Assembly: GCA_019192545.1 (NCBI GenBank)
Contig: JAHCMI010000033.1
Span: 1 to 64,000 of the forward strand
DNA: 64,000 nucleotides
Source: Rivularia sp. MS3
Lineage (GTDB): Bacteria; Cyanobacteriota; Cyanobacteriia; Cyanobacteriales; Nostocaceae
Direction: 5' to 3'
A program made the position numbers and the translations under genes. Within the stretch, counting starts at the first letter, position 1. Each line of letters begins with the position of its first letter. Of the stretch, positions 55,343 through 64,000 are shown in pieces. The notes under the pieces are model-generated. The model was not told the DNA's origin and searched no databases. It saw only the letters and a program-made list of their open reading frames with translations.

Positions 55343-55537
55343 CTACTTGATCCCACAACGTTCGCGAGATTCTTGTTTGACTCTACCATTCATCGCTGCT
55401 TCTTGAAGAATCACGAAAGCGTTAAAATCTTCCCAGTCATAATGGGTTGTTAGTAACCGGCGCAGCTGATTTTCCGCTTCTACGCTTAAATAACCTGTTG
55501 CTAAAGCTTTTTGTACTACATCACGAATTCTAACCAT
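55343..55537 (-). CDS. Small conserved cyanobacterial protein
   Basis: 64 residues, not assigned. MVRIRDVVQKALATGYLSVEAENQLRRLLTTHYDWEDFNAFVIL is an evenly helical sequence with no membrane segment or metal motif; the end is basic. ATG and size fit a genuine small gene and the composition is normal. The pattern 'GYLSVEAENQLRRLL' suggests a regulatory or adaptor peptide, but nothing more can be said. Convergent with the LapA-like gene. Confidence 0.7.
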   Translation of the reverse strand: MVRIRDVVQKALATGYLSVEAENQLRRLLTTHYDWEDFNAFVILQEAAMNGRVKQESRERCGIK

Positions 55538-56070
55538 TAATCAAATCTCCCTTCTTTGCTTGGCCCTACTACTATTTGTTCGAGCTTTCTAGGCTAAAAT
55601 ATGCAGCCGCTAAAAGTTGGGCGGATTTTGCAATACAAAATGTTTTTGGAATTATAGAAAATTTTTGTCATTTAAAACACCACACCATAAAAGTTTATTA
55701 ACGATGAAATTCATCTAATCAGTTTGCAACAATTTGGATATTTAATTCGATACTTAAGTAGTTTGAGTAAGTCTCTATACAAAGTATTGTCTTTGATTTA
55801 AACCACTACTCTTCAACCTACTTTTCCAGACCCTGCATTAATGACTTACACCAATTGAATAAAGTTTCAAAGAATTTTTATTAAGTTTACGTTAAGTTCA
55901 AAGATAGCGAAGTCACTACCAATTAGTCACCTAACGACCGTTATTAAATTCGTTAGAAGATTTCTATAAATTCGTTATAAATTTATTTTTATTTATTTTT
56001 GCTTTAAAGAAAAATACCTAGAAACTGGTTAAGATAAGCCGTATTCGAGTTTAAAAAATCAGTAAAAATA
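55538..56070. other. Gene-free region upstream of the NB-ARC gene
   Basis: 533 bases, AT-rich, with no gene, repeat run or hairpin of note. The divergent promoters of the 64-residue gene and the NB-ARC gene must lie here. Confidence 0.35.
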
Positions 56071-57681
56071 ATGAGTACAAGTCGTCGCAAAATAGAAGAG
56101 GAATTTATAGAAGCTAAAAACAATTGGGACTTAGAAAAGTTATATATTGATTTAGCGTCTGCGAAAGGAAAAGCTTTAACACCTGTAGAAAAAAAGTTTC
56201 TTCGAGGTTTGCTATGCGGTTTTAGTCCGGCGGAAATAGCAAGTAAAGTTTATAAAACTCGTAGTAGCAGCACCGTTAGGGTTTATCTTTCTAATGGATT
56301 ATATAAATATATAGAAGAAATGTTGAGCAGGCAAGCTCCAGAATTTATTAAAGTCAAAAACTGGAGTCGGGTGACTCAACTTTTAGAGAAAGCAGGTTAT
56401 AAAAAAGTTTGGCTGCAAATTGAATCGGGAACTCTTAACAAAACTTCAAACAAAACCAAAGCACAGGAAATTGCCAACAATAAATCTACACCCATGCAAG
56501 ATTGGGGAGAAGCTGTTGATACCAGCGTTTTTTATGGAAGAACAAAAGAATTAACTGAAGTTGAAAAATGGATTTTACAAGAGAAAGTACGTTTAGTAGT
56601 ACTTTTAGGTATGGGTGGAATTGGTAAAACTACTTTTTCTGTAAAGTTAGCGGAACTTCTCAAAGATAATTTTGACTTTATTGTATGGCGTTCTTTGCGT
56701 TTCGCTGCTTCTCCACAGATTATTTTCGACCAAATTTTAGAAGTTGTATCACCAGAAAGCTTCACAAAAGGACAAAGTATTTCTAGCAGTATTTCTCAGT
56801 TAGTTAGTTGTTTGCGTTCGACTCGTAGCTTAATTATTTTAGACCATGTAGATTCAATTTTATTCAGCAATTATAATGCTGAGGTTCCGGAATATACAGA
56901 CTTATTATCGGGTAATAGCAGCGCCATCGCTCAATCAAATATAAATGTAAACGTACCTTCGATTGAATATCTTCCCGGTTATGAAGCCTTTGGAGAGTTT
57001 ATTCAGCGTTTGGGAGAATCTCAACATCTAAGTTGTTTATTGTTGACTAGTAGAGAGAAACCTCAAGAAATTGCTGCTCTTGAAGGAAAAACGTTACCAG
57101 TTCGCTGCTTGAAATTAACGGGGTTAAATAAATCACAAAGTAAAGAAATTTTGGAATTAAAAGGATTTACAAGTGTTGATTTAGAAGAATCGCAACAGAT
57201 AATGCGGCGGTATGCGGGAAATCCTTTGTTCATTAAATTAGCTGCTACGGCTATTGATGAATTGTTTGCTGGGCAAATAGACAAATTTCTCCAGCAGGAG
57301 ACAGTAGTGTTTGGGGGTATTCGCTGTTGTTTAGACGAGCAATTCAATCGTTTGTCTGTTGTAGAAAAGCAGATTATGTATTTGCTAGCTCTTAATGGTG
57401 ATTTTGATTTAAAGAAACTGCAAAAAAAGTTGATGTTAAAGGTATCGCAGCGATTAACACTTGAAGCAGTAGAATTGCTGCAAAGACGCTGTTTGCTTGA
57501 AATACAAGAGTCTAGTTTTTCTCTTACACCAGTATTGAGAGAGTATTTGATTGAAAAGCTGATTGAAGAAAATTTTAAACTTAGCCGGGATGAAGCAAGT
57601 TCGCTATTATTTGCTCATACTATTTTTGAAAAGCAACTGAAAAACCATCTAAAAGTAACTCGCTTAAACAACGAACTTTAA
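56071..57681 (+). CDS. Short NB-ARC (STAND) ATPase without sensor repeats
   Basis: 536 residues. The N-terminal helical domain (EEEFIEAKNNWDLEKLYIDLASAKGKALTPVEKKFLRGLLCGFSP) has the LTPxEKxFLRGLLCG pattern found before NB-ARC in many cyanobacterial proteins. The NTPase has Walker A GMGGIGKTTFSVKL (about 192-205), LVVLLG before it, Walker B RSLIILDHVDSI, sensor LLLTSREKPQEIA and the GxP region YAGNPLFIKLAA, then a winged-helix region. It ends there: the WD40 or TPR sensor usually found at the C-terminus is missing, and the last codons are an ordinary stop. It may be a truncated relative or a stand-alone switch. No effector domain seen. Confidence 0.85.
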   Translation: MSTSRRKIEEEFIEAKNNWDLEKLYIDLASAKGKALTPVEKKFLRGLLCGFSPAEIASKVYKTRSSSTVRVYLSNGLYKYIEEMLSRQAPEFIKVKNWSRVTQLLEKAGYKKVWLQIESGTLNKTSNKTKAQEIANNKSTPMQDWGEAVDTSVFYGRTKELTEVEKWILQEKVRLVVLLGMGGIGKTTFSVKLAELLKDNFDFIVWRSLRFAASPQIIFDQILEVVSPESFTKGQSISSSISQLVSCLRSTRSLIILDHVDSILFSNYNAEVPEYTDLLSGNSSAIAQSNINVNVPSIEYLPGYEAFGEFIQRLGESQHLSCLLLTSREKPQEIAALEGKTLPVRCLKLTGLNKSQSKEILELKGFTSVDLEESQQIMRRYAGNPLFIKLAATAIDELFAGQIDKFLQQETVVFGGIRCCLDEQFNRLSVVEKQIMYLLALNGDFDLKKLQKKLMLKVSQRLTLEAVELLQRRCLLEIQESSFSLTPVLREYLIEKLIEENFKLSRDEASSLLFAHTIFEKQLKNHLKVTRLNNEL

Positions 57682-57721
57682 AGTAGAGTGAAAATTAGGA
57701 ACTCAATTGCTTAGCTAAGAA

Positions 57722-58267
57722 GTGAAAAATTTATTGCAAGGAATCAACCTGTATTTAATTGGCATGATGGGTGCTGGTAAAACCACTGTAGGGCGTTTAC
57801 TCGCGAAAGAACTGGGATATGGGTTTGTAGATACCGATGAAGTTATTACTGCATCTGCAAAAAAAAGTATTAATCAAATATTTGCGACTGAGGGAGAAGT
57901 TGAATTTCGTCAGTTGGAAAGTGATGTTCTCTCTCAAGTCAGCGCTTACACAAAGTTAACTGTAGCAACCGGCGGAGGTATTGTATTAAAGCCCGAAAAC
58001 TGGAGTTACCTGCATCACGGTTTAATCGTTTGGTTGGATGCAACCGCTGAATTATTATATGACCGTTTAAAGGAAGATACTACAAGACCTTTGTTACGAG
58101 ATAGTAATCCACTATTAAAATTACGTAATATTTTGGAACAAAGGCAATCGCTGTATGCTTTAGCTGATTTACGAATCACTATCAAAGACGGGGAAACTCC
58201 GGAAGAAATTGCTAAGCGAGTACTTACACAGATTCCTAGCGTTTTAAAAAACACCTCTGCTCCTTAA
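57722..58267 (+). CDS. aroK: Shikimate kinase
   Basis: Phosphorylates shikimate in the aromatic amino-acid pathway. 181 residues: P-loop LIGMMGAGKTTVGRLLA, the substrate-binding DTDEVI, the EGEVEFRQLE motif, ATGGGIVLKPEN (shikimate-binding GGG) and RPLLRDSNPLL of the LID region. All key residues present. Start GTG at 57722. It stands 40 bases after the NB-ARC gene, so the two may be co-transcribed by chance. Confidence 0.96.
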   Translation: MKNLLQGINLYLIGMMGAGKTTVGRLLAKELGYGFVDTDEVITASAKKSINQIFATEGEVEFRQLESDVLSQVSAYTKLTVATGGGIVLKPENWSYLHHGLIVWLDATAELLYDRLKEDTTRPLLRDSNPLLKLRNILEQRQSLYALADLRITIKDGETPEEIAKRVLTQIPSVLKNTSAP

Positions 58268-58478
58268 TTTGAATTTATTTAGCTATTTTTCTTGTTACTC
58301 GATTGGAAAATTTTTGATCGCAAATAACAATTAAGCCGGTAGCTATTGTAGAGTTAGTGATAAGAGACTGAATAACTGGTAGAAACCGGCTATTTCTCCC
58401 CTAAATAATCTATAAATTCCTACAGCACCAAACTCTTCTAAACTAACTAGATTCGGGTTAAATAATACAACGTTGCTT

Positions 58479-59372
58479 ATGATGGTTAACGATACTGAAT
58501 ATATTCACCAGGATGCAGCCAGTCGGGTAAAAGTTTTAAGTGAAGCACTACCTTATATACAAAAATTTGCTGGTAGAACAGTAGTTGTAAAATATGGGGG
58601 TGCGGCGATGAAAGATAGTACCCTCAAAGATAAAGTTATTCGTGATGTTGTTTTCTTATCTTGTGTAGGCTTGCGTCCGATTTTAGTTCATGGCGGTGGC
58701 CCAGAAATAAATACTTGGCTCGGTAAAATTGGAATTGAACCCCAATTTAAAGATGGTTTACGAGTCACGGATGCTCCGACAATGGAAGTGGTAGAAATGG
58801 TGTTGGTTGGTCGAGTTAACAAAGAGATTGTTGCTAAAATCAACCAGGCTGGTGGAAATGCAGTGGGTTTATGCGGTAAGGATGGTAACTTAATTACTGC
58901 TCGTCACCAAGGGCAAGAAGGTATTGGTTTTGTTGGTGAAGTAAGCTCTGTAAATACCGAAATTTTAGGAACTTTAGTAGAGAGTGGCTATATCCCGGTA
59001 GTATCGAGCGTGGCGGCTGACGATACGGGACAAGCTTACAATATTAATGCCGATACAGTAGCTGGAGAAATAGCTGCGGCATTAGGTGCAGAAAAGTTAA
59101 TTTTGCTTACCGATACGCGGGGTATTTTAGAAAATTATCAAGAACCTTCTACTTTGATTCCAAAGGTAGATATTAAGGAAGCTCGCGACTTGATTTCACG
59201 GGGTATAGTCGCTGGGGGAATGATACCCAAGGTAACCTGTTGCGTGCGTTCTTTGGCTCAAGGAGTACGTGCAGCACACATTATCGATGGTCGCATTCCC
59301 CATGCTCTTTTGCTAGAAATATTTACCGATGGTGGTATTGGGACAATGATTCTGGGTTCTCAAATTAAGTAA
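58479..59372 (+). CDS. argB: Acetylglutamate kinase
   Basis: Second enzyme of arginine synthesis, feedback-regulated by arginine and by PII in cyanobacteria. 297 residues from ATG 58479: [77 protein letters not shown], and [35 protein letters not shown] near the end. PII-binding and arginine-site residues were not checked in detail. A TTG at 58473 would add two residues. Confidence 0.97.
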   Translation: MMVNDTEYIHQDAASRVKVLSEALPYIQKFAGRTVVVKYGGAAMKDSTLKDKVIRDVVFLSCVGLRPILVHGGGPEINTWLGKIGIEPQFKDGLRVTDAPTMEVVEMVLVGRVNKEIVAKINQAGGNAVGLCGKDGNLITARHQGQEGIGFVGEVSSVNTEILGTLVESGYIPVVSSVAADDTGQAYNINADTVAGEIAAALGAEKLILLTDTRGILENYQEPSTLIPKVDIKEARDLISRGIVAGGMIPKVTCCVRSLAQGVRAAHIIDGRIPHALLLEIFTDGGIGTMILGSQIK

Positions 59373-59639
59373 AATATTGTTTAAATTGTCTTTTTGAATT
59401 GCGCGTTTAAATTGTAAGTTGGGTTAAATTTGACCGGTAATCTATAATTATCGTGTTTTAACCCAACATGTTAATTGCGAAAAAACAGTTAATATAGCAG
59501 TTTGCTGTTGAGTGCAGTACAAATAGATTCTCTAAATAGGCGAATTTATCCGCGAAATATATTGAAGAATAAAGTAAAGCAGTGATTTTAAAAGTTATTT
59601 GAGTTGCAGATGCACCTGAAAAATCAATAGTTCCATTTC

Positions 59640-60041
59640 TTACCACGGGGAGTTAATCATAATTCGGGAAGCTGGTTGACGATAACCCCGGCTTCGTGAA
59701 TTGCGATAACGTCTTTGATATCGAGGACTTTTGATAATTACTGGATTTACTAAAACTGGATTGATAATGGTGGAATTATAAACTTTTCTTTTTTTATGGG
59801 GCTTGGAAAAATAACTTTGTGTAGGAATCTGTCCCGTTACAGGATTTACGGGTACTGGTGTCGGAATAGGACTACCATAAATAAAATTACTTACATTAGG
59901 GCTATGGCTGCGTCCATGATAAGGAGTGCCGCCATCAATAATGATTATCGACTGAGCAGAAGCAGGTGCAGCTACAGCAGCTACTAAAGCAGCAGCTCCA
60001 AAACCCACAAAATACGGTTGCACTTTGGCATTCTTAAACAT
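59640..60041 (-). CDS. Small exported protein, proline/arginine-rich
   Basis: 133 residues. MFKNAKVQPYFVGFGAAALV and AAVAAPASAQ form a signal peptide with an AxA cleavage site. The mature part is rich in Pro, Val and Asn (YGSPIPTPVPVNPVTGQIP, NPVLVNPVIIKSP) and ends very basic (RRYRNSRSRGYRQP), suggesting a periplasmic or surface protein binding an acidic polymer. No enzyme motif. Divergent from the TPR gene at 60205. Function unknown. Confidence 0.7.
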   Translation of the reverse strand: MFKNAKVQPYFVGFGAAALVAAVAAPASAQSIIIIDGGTPYHGRSHSPNVSNFIYGSPIPTPVPVNPVTGQIPTQSYFSKPHKKRKVYNSTIINPVLVNPVIIKSPRYQRRYRNSRSRGYRQPASRIMINSPW

Positions 60042-60204
60042 AATATCTTTCCTAGCTAACCACCGAGGCTAGATTATCAGCGAATCTACCTAATTCTGAT
60101 TTTAGAAGTTTTCTCTAAGAAAATACCTACCTTTACAAAATATTCTCAAAATGTTGCATTAAAACGGCAAAATAAAGAGATTGGGTTACATATATTCAAC
60201 AAAA

Positions 60205-60720
60205 GTGAGTTCCGAAAGTTTAGAAACAGCAAAAGTTAGATACCGTAATGGTAAAGTTGCTTTTGAAAATGGAAAATATCGTCAAGCTGTTGAGGAATTA
60301 AAAAAGGCTTGCGCTTTGTTAGAGCGCAATTCGCGTCTCGGGGGTGAAGTGCAAATTTGGTTGGCAACAGCTTTTGAAGCCGCCGGAGAAAATCAACAAG
60401 CTATAGATTTGTGCGAACAGCTTAAGCGTCATCCCTATCCGGAAACAAGCAAAGAAGCTAAGCGATTGCAGTACATTCTCAAAGCGCCTAAATTGGAACG
60501 TCCAAAAGAATGGATGACTGAAATACCCGATTTAGCAACATTATCTGATGAAAGCAAAATTCGTTTGGCTGCCTCTCCTAAAAAATCTTTAGCCAAAGAA
60601 ATCGAAGAAATGGAATTTATCGATTTGAGTCAGGTTAATACTCAAGACAATCGCTTTATTTGGCTGGCGCTATTGGCGATCGCCGTAACTTTGAGCAGCT
60701 TGATTTGGTTAAGTTTTTAA
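60205..60720 (+). CDS. TPR protein with C-terminal membrane anchor
   Basis: 171 residues from GTG 60205 (VSSESLETAKVRYRNG); the TTG at 60181 is less likely. Two TPR-like helix pairs (AKVRYRNGKVAFENGKYRQAVEELKKA and GEVQIWLATAFEAAGENQQAIDLCEQ) are followed by a linker with KEIEEMEFIDLSQVN and one C-terminal membrane helix (FIWLALLAIAVTLSSLIWLSF). The protein is therefore tail-anchored with the TPR on the cytoplasmic side. It overlaps the reading frame of the following lipoprotein gene only if the latter begins early. Confidence 0.75.
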   Translation: MSSESLETAKVRYRNGKVAFENGKYRQAVEELKKACALLERNSRLGGEVQIWLATAFEAAGENQQAIDLCEQLKRHPYPETSKEAKRLQYILKAPKLERPKEWMTEIPDLATLSDESKIRLAASPKKSLAKEIEEMEFIDLSQVNTQDNRFIWLALLAIAVTLSSLIWLSF

Positions 60721-60782
60721 ACAATTTTTCGTTAATGCCACCAAAAACAACAAAATTTGTACATAGATTAAATTTTGTCATT

Positions 60783-61619
60783 ATGTCACGACTTAGCTAT
60801 CAAAAGTATTCTCATGCTACTACGACGCGATTAGTTAAAATTCTTTTTAAACGAATCCGTCTTGTATGCATTTTACTGTTAGCATCGCTATTACTTTCTG
60901 GATGCGTAGACTACGATTTAGGAATAAATTTAAATAATGCTAATTACGGAAAATTCGTACAGCATATTAAGCTAGGAGAAAAACTAACGAGTTTTAGCGG
61001 CGATGCCGTTTATGAATGGTTAGATAGTATTGAAAGACGCGCTCGCGAGTTAGACGGAAAAGCAAAAAGAATTTCTGAAGAAGAGGTAATTGTCACTATT
61101 CCATTCAGTAATGGTAGGGAACTGCAAAGAAAATACAACGTATTTTTTAACTCTAGAGATAATGCTAAATCTGGTACTAAAAAAGCTGACTCGGAATCAG
61201 AACTACCAAAAATAGATTCAAATTTATTTTTAAAACAGAGTAATTTTTTACTGTTAGTACGCAATCAGTTAATTTACGATTTAGATTTGCGTTCTTTGGG
61301 TTTAATTTCTAGTAAGGGTAACGTTTTGACTAACACTGGTTCAATTCTCGATCTAGAATTTAGTTTGAATACTCCCTGGGGTGCATCCAGCATTGAAAAA
61401 ACCGAAGATTCCATTGAGCCGCAAAAAAACAACAAGCAGCTTTCATGGAAACTTAAACCCGGACAATTAAATCATATTGAAGCAGTTTTCTGGCTTCCTA
61501 GTCCGGTTGGTATTGGAACTTTGTTTATTGTTTTATTCGTTGCTTTAGGATTTTACCTCAGATACAGCTTTATGCCAGACCCGAAAATTCAGTTTTCAAC
61601 AACGAGCAGCGAGCAGTGA
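60783..61619 (+). CDS. DUF3153-type cyanobacterial lipoprotein
   Basis: About 278 residues from ATG 60783; ATG 60735 is an alternative. A signal segment (LVCILLLASLLLSGCVDYDL) has a lipobox cysteine in LSGC. The soluble domain covers GINLNNANYGKFVQHIKLGEKL and repeated-strand sequence with GRELQRKYNVFF, and a single membrane helix near the C-terminus (FIVLFVALGFYLRYSF) makes it doubly anchored. This pattern, lipoprotein start plus tail helix, is the one of DUF3153 proteins. No activity known. Close behind the TPR-anchor gene, possibly one operon. Confidence 0.7.
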   Translation: MSRLSYQKYSHATTTRLVKILFKRIRLVCILLLASLLLSGCVDYDLGINLNNANYGKFVQHIKLGEKLTSFSGDAVYEWLDSIERRARELDGKAKRISEEEVIVTIPFSNGRELQRKYNVFFNSRDNAKSGTKKADSESELPKIDSNLFLKQSNFLLLVRNQLIYDLDLRSLGLISSKGNVLTNTGSILDLEFSLNTPWGASSIEKTEDSIEPQKNNKQLSWKLKPGQLNHIEAVFWLPSPVGIGTLFIVLFVALGFYLRYSFMPDPKIQFSTTSSEQ

Positions 61620-61690
61620 GCAGTTATCAGTGAGCAGTTAACAGTGAATAGTGAGCAGCGAGCAGTTAACAGTTAGCATTTGCCAGCGAG
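61606..61690. repeat. GAGCAGT/AACAGT short tandem repeats
   Basis: Units of GCGAGCAGTGAGCAGTTA repeat irregularly for about 85 bases, starting inside the last codons of the lipoprotein gene (TTSSEQ at the protein end comes from the repeat). Same general class as the other tandem runs but with a different unit. Confidence 0.75.
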
Positions 61691-61882
61691 CAATAACTAA
61701 ATAATATGTTTATTAGTGAGGGGTTTGTAGTTGCGCTTTAGCGCCAAATAGCTGCGACGTTGGCAAAGAGTGTTCGATAAGACATACCCTTCAATTTTTA
61801 TAGGACAAACCACTAGTTATCAATAATTGGTAACTGCTGGCTGAAAATTGTTGTCAATTCCAAAAATCTGTGTTAAAAAGGC

Positions 61883-63586
61883 GTGATTTATAATACGCAG
61901 ATAATATCTGCTCCGCCGAAAAATCATTCAATTGCAGCAACTGTGAAAAAAAGGCTTGTATTAGTATTCACGTTTGTAGTCATTAATTTTGGTTCGGGAT
62001 GTTCTCAAACACCGATATCTAATTCTACGAGAACACAGACACCAATAATTATTACTGCGTCGGAGTTAGAAGAATCCAAAAAACCAAAGACTTCTATTGA
62101 ACAAGTACTGGAAAACTTAGATAGGGTAGATAAAAGTTTTAACCGAATAGTTTTCTTTTTGGCAAAAATAGTAATTATTTTGCTTAGCCTTATTGTTATC
62201 CAGCGAATTATAATACTGATTACTTTTCGTTCGTCTCAATTAGTTATCGATAATTTTACCAACGCTTCTGGTGCCGAAAATATGGAATTCGTTTTACCAG
62301 GTATAAGTCAGTTGGGGCGGGAAAGACTGGTGAGGGAGATGAAGGGCGTTCACCAGCGTCTTAAAGAACATGTTAATAGCAGTGGACTGCGGACTTATCG
62401 TCGTCCCGATAAGTTACCGCTACCACAAGCAACTCCGGATGAAAGACTTTCTAATTTAGTTGCTTCGCTTAATGAGTTTACGCCGGATCAAATCGATCCT
62501 TTGGTTAATCTGCTCAAGATTATATTTCCACCTTATGGAACCAAAGTCACTAGTATTTTGCAGAGCCAAGGTGAAGATTACAATCGGTTGGGAATTACTT
62601 TTGAAGTCGCCGATATTCAAGGTCGTGTTGCTTCTAGACTTTATACTATTTGGGAAGAAAATACTACCGAAAGCTTGCCCGATACGGTAATTAAAACCTT
62701 GGCTAAAAACTCATCTAGAACCAATGTTGACGACGAGGAATTTGAACTACCACCTATTGAAACATATCCTGAACTAAAAGACCGATTTCGAGCTTTACTA
62801 AAACCTGCTACTCGGTGGTTAGCTCTAGAACTTTCAAGACGAGAAATGCTAGCTAATGTACCTTGGTATTATTTAGGTAATTGGTGTAAAAGATATCAGT
62901 CGCAAATACATAATTTTTTTGGCGTAATCAATTATGCTAGCGCTCCAACTCATGGCAATTTCTTTTATCAGCTAGCAATTGAAGATTTACAAGCAGCAAT
63001 AGCATTAGATCCAAATTGGTATCAACCTTATGAAAATTTGGGAGATACCTATAGCACTCAAGGAAGAGAGTTTCAGGAAAATAAAAGAGTTAACCTTGAG
63101 CGACAAGCTATTTTACAATATGAAAAAGCCCTTGTTAGATGTGAAGATGAAACCGTAAGACGCAGGATTAAAGTTGGTAAAGCAATGGCTCAATTACTAA
63201 CTGAAGATGAAAATTTAGTTGAGGAATCCCGCAAGGAAATACAGTTATTAGAAAAACAGTGGAATGCAGAATCGGAATTGAGCTCCCGATTTTTGTATAA
63301 TTTAGCTTCATGGTATGCAATCTTTACCGGGCAAAATGCCGAAGACGAACAAACAAAGCAAAAAGCCCGTCAGTACTTGATTTACGCTTTATTACGAGAT
63401 AGCGATCGCAATCTGTGGGATTGGGCTAGTAGAGATCCAGATTTTCAAGCGGTACGCGAAAGATTTACTGATTTGCAATTTGCAATGATGAATAAATTAA
63501 ATGAGGTGAATGAATTACCTGAAGTGACGGGGGAAAGATTTGTAAAACATGTCTCCTCTATCCTTAAAGAAATGAAATGGATTTAA
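61883..63586 (+). CDS. Membrane protein with C-terminal TPR-like region, function unknown
   Basis: 567 residues from GTG 61883. An N-terminal signal-like helix (VLVFTFVVINFGSGC) with a lipobox-like cysteine, a second membrane helix (FFLAKIVIILLSLIVIQRIIILI) and a soluble body. The middle (about 130-330) has an unassigned fold (VLPGISQLGRERLVREMKGV, ITFEVADIQGRVASRLYTIW), followed by TPR-like helices in LAIEDLQAAIALDPNWYQPYENLGDTYSTQG and RFLYNLASWYAIFT. No enzyme motif recognised. The next gene starts 46 bases later and is probably in the same operon. Confidence 0.75.
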   Translation: MIYNTQIISAPPKNHSIAATVKKRLVLVFTFVVINFGSGCSQTPISNSTRTQTPIIITASELEESKKPKTSIEQVLENLDRVDKSFNRIVFFLAKIVIILLSLIVIQRIIILITFRSSQLVIDNFTNASGAENMEFVLPGISQLGRERLVREMKGVHQRLKEHVNSSGLRTYRRPDKLPLPQATPDERLSNLVASLNEFTPDQIDPLVNLLKIIFPPYGTKVTSILQSQGEDYNRLGITFEVADIQGRVASRLYTIWEENTTESLPDTVIKTLAKNSSRTNVDDEEFELPPIETYPELKDRFRALLKPATRWLALELSRREMLANVPWYYLGNWCKRYQSQIHNFFGVINYASAPTHGNFFYQLAIEDLQAAIALDPNWYQPYENLGDTYSTQGREFQENKRVNLERQAILQYEKALVRCEDETVRRRIKVGKAMAQLLTEDENLVEESRKEIQLLEKQWNAESELSSRFLYNLASWYAIFTGQNAEDEQTKQKARQYLIYALLRDSDRNLWDWASRDPDFQAVRERFTDLQFAMMNKLNEVNELPEVTGERFVKHVSSILKEMKWI

Positions 63587-63632
63587 TTCTTGATTAAACT
63601 CAGAATTAAACTAAATATAGGAACGAATTATT

Positions 63633-64000
63633 ATGTCTGAGGAAAAAGACAAAAAACAAATAAAACTACGAACTTGGAATCAACAGTCTAAAGAAAAAGC
63701 AGAAAAAGCAGAAAATAAAAATAAAGATGAAACTGAAATAATTTCAGCAAACAGTGAAACGGAAAATAAACAGGAGAAAAATAAACCTCGTGAAACTGTA
63801 ATTACTACTGAAATTGCTACTCATCCCGAGATTGTAGGAGAAATACCACCGTGGGATGACGATGATGACGATTCCTTGCAGGATGAAAAATCTCAACCTC
63901 AGCCTCCAACCATCACGGCAGAAATTCTGCTTGAAGATGAAAAATTTAATATGACACCCAAAGCAACGGGAGAAATTCCTCCTTGGGATGATGAGGAAGA
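63633..64000 (+). CDS. Acidic repeat protein, 3' end beyond window
   Basis: Open frame of at least 122 codons from ATG 63633 running past the window end (MSEEKDKKQIKLRTWNQQ...). It is rich in Lys, Glu, Asp and Asn. The motif GEIPPWDD occurs twice, followed by acidic runs (DDDDDSL and EEE), so this is the start of a repeat protein. ATAGGAACG before the ATG gives weak ribosome-site support. Composition suggests a disordered linker or scaffold. It lies 46 bases after the membrane-TPR gene on the same strand. Confidence 0.65.
   Translation, partial: MSEEKDKKQIKLRTWNQQSKEKAEKAENKNKDETEIISANSETENKQEKNKPRETVITTEIATHPEIVGEIPPWDDDDDDSLQDEKSQPQPPTITAEILLEDEKFNMTPKATGEIPPWDDEE

Noticed and set aside
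55343..55537. The 64-residue gene as a toxin or antitoxin
   Set aside because: Size would fit, but there is no partner gene next to it, and the sequence lacks any known toxin or antitoxin motif.

Overview
The window is chromosomal DNA from a cyanobacterium, most likely a filamentous heterocyst-forming (Nostocales) type. Direct evidence: photosystem genes (psbE, psbF, psbL, psbJ, psbO, psaI), the PSII assembly factors Ycf48 and RubA, the ndhC-ndhK-ndhJ cluster, a group 3 SigF, many copies of the HIP1 octamer GCGATCGC, and runs of short tandem heptad-like repeats (TTAACCT and TAACTC types) between genes. The DNA is AT-rich. I see no transposase, integrase, CRISPR array, rRNA or plasmid/phage module, so it reads as core chromosome with some lineage-specific islands.

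Layout. 0-6.2 kb: a glycosyltransferase, then rplS, tRNA-Trp, secE, nusG, rplK, rplA and rplJ-rplL with a structured L10 leader. 6.4-19 kb: a signalling island on mostly the minus strand: a Ser/Thr kinase; an operon of coiled-coil protein, a large BON/OmpA protein, a Ras-like small GTPase and a tripartite hybrid histidine kinase; a divergent PATAN-REC regulator; and an 828-residue regulator with four receiver-like domains and a degenerate GGDEF. 19-26.4 kb: hflX, glutaredoxin and glutathione synthetase (a thiol redox pair), then ftsZ and ftsQ. 27-34.4 kb: two P-loop proteins, the second a 1719-residue TPR-STAND-WD40 protein with 14 WD repeats. 34.5-43.2 kb: psbO, sigF, a lipoprotein with PilP-like features, and a 965-residue Lys/Ser-rich unknown. 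43.3-47.9 kb: psaI, then psbEFLJ-ycf48-rubA on the minus strand, then ndhCKJ on the plus strand. 48-51.2 kb: two related genes sharing a repeated C-terminal domain, then 1.6 kb without a convincing gene but with structured-RNA-like sequence. 51.2-59.4 kb: an RNB-family protein with a degenerate active site, ubiX, a LapA-like membrane protein, a short NB-ARC protein, aroK and argB. 59.6-64 kb: an exported protein, a TPR/membrane protein, a DUF3153-type lipoprotein, a membrane-TPR protein and the start of an acidic repeat protein cut by the window end.

Functional links. The ribosomal/transcription block is one expression unit with leader control. The 8.6-19 kb island looks like a phosphorelay (His to Asp to HPt) whose hybrid kinase is co-transcribed with a small GTPase and an envelope-anchored partner. 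grx-gshB, rubA-ycf48-psbEFLJ and ndhCKJ are recognisable functional groups. The best candidates for something undescribed are the GTPase/OmpA/hybrid-kinase operon, the PilP-like lipoprotein next to sigF, the multi-receiver protein with two dead receivers, the RNB protein lacking its metal-binding aspartates, and the duplicated gene pair at 48-49.7 kb. Domain calls come from reading motifs by eye; no database search was run.
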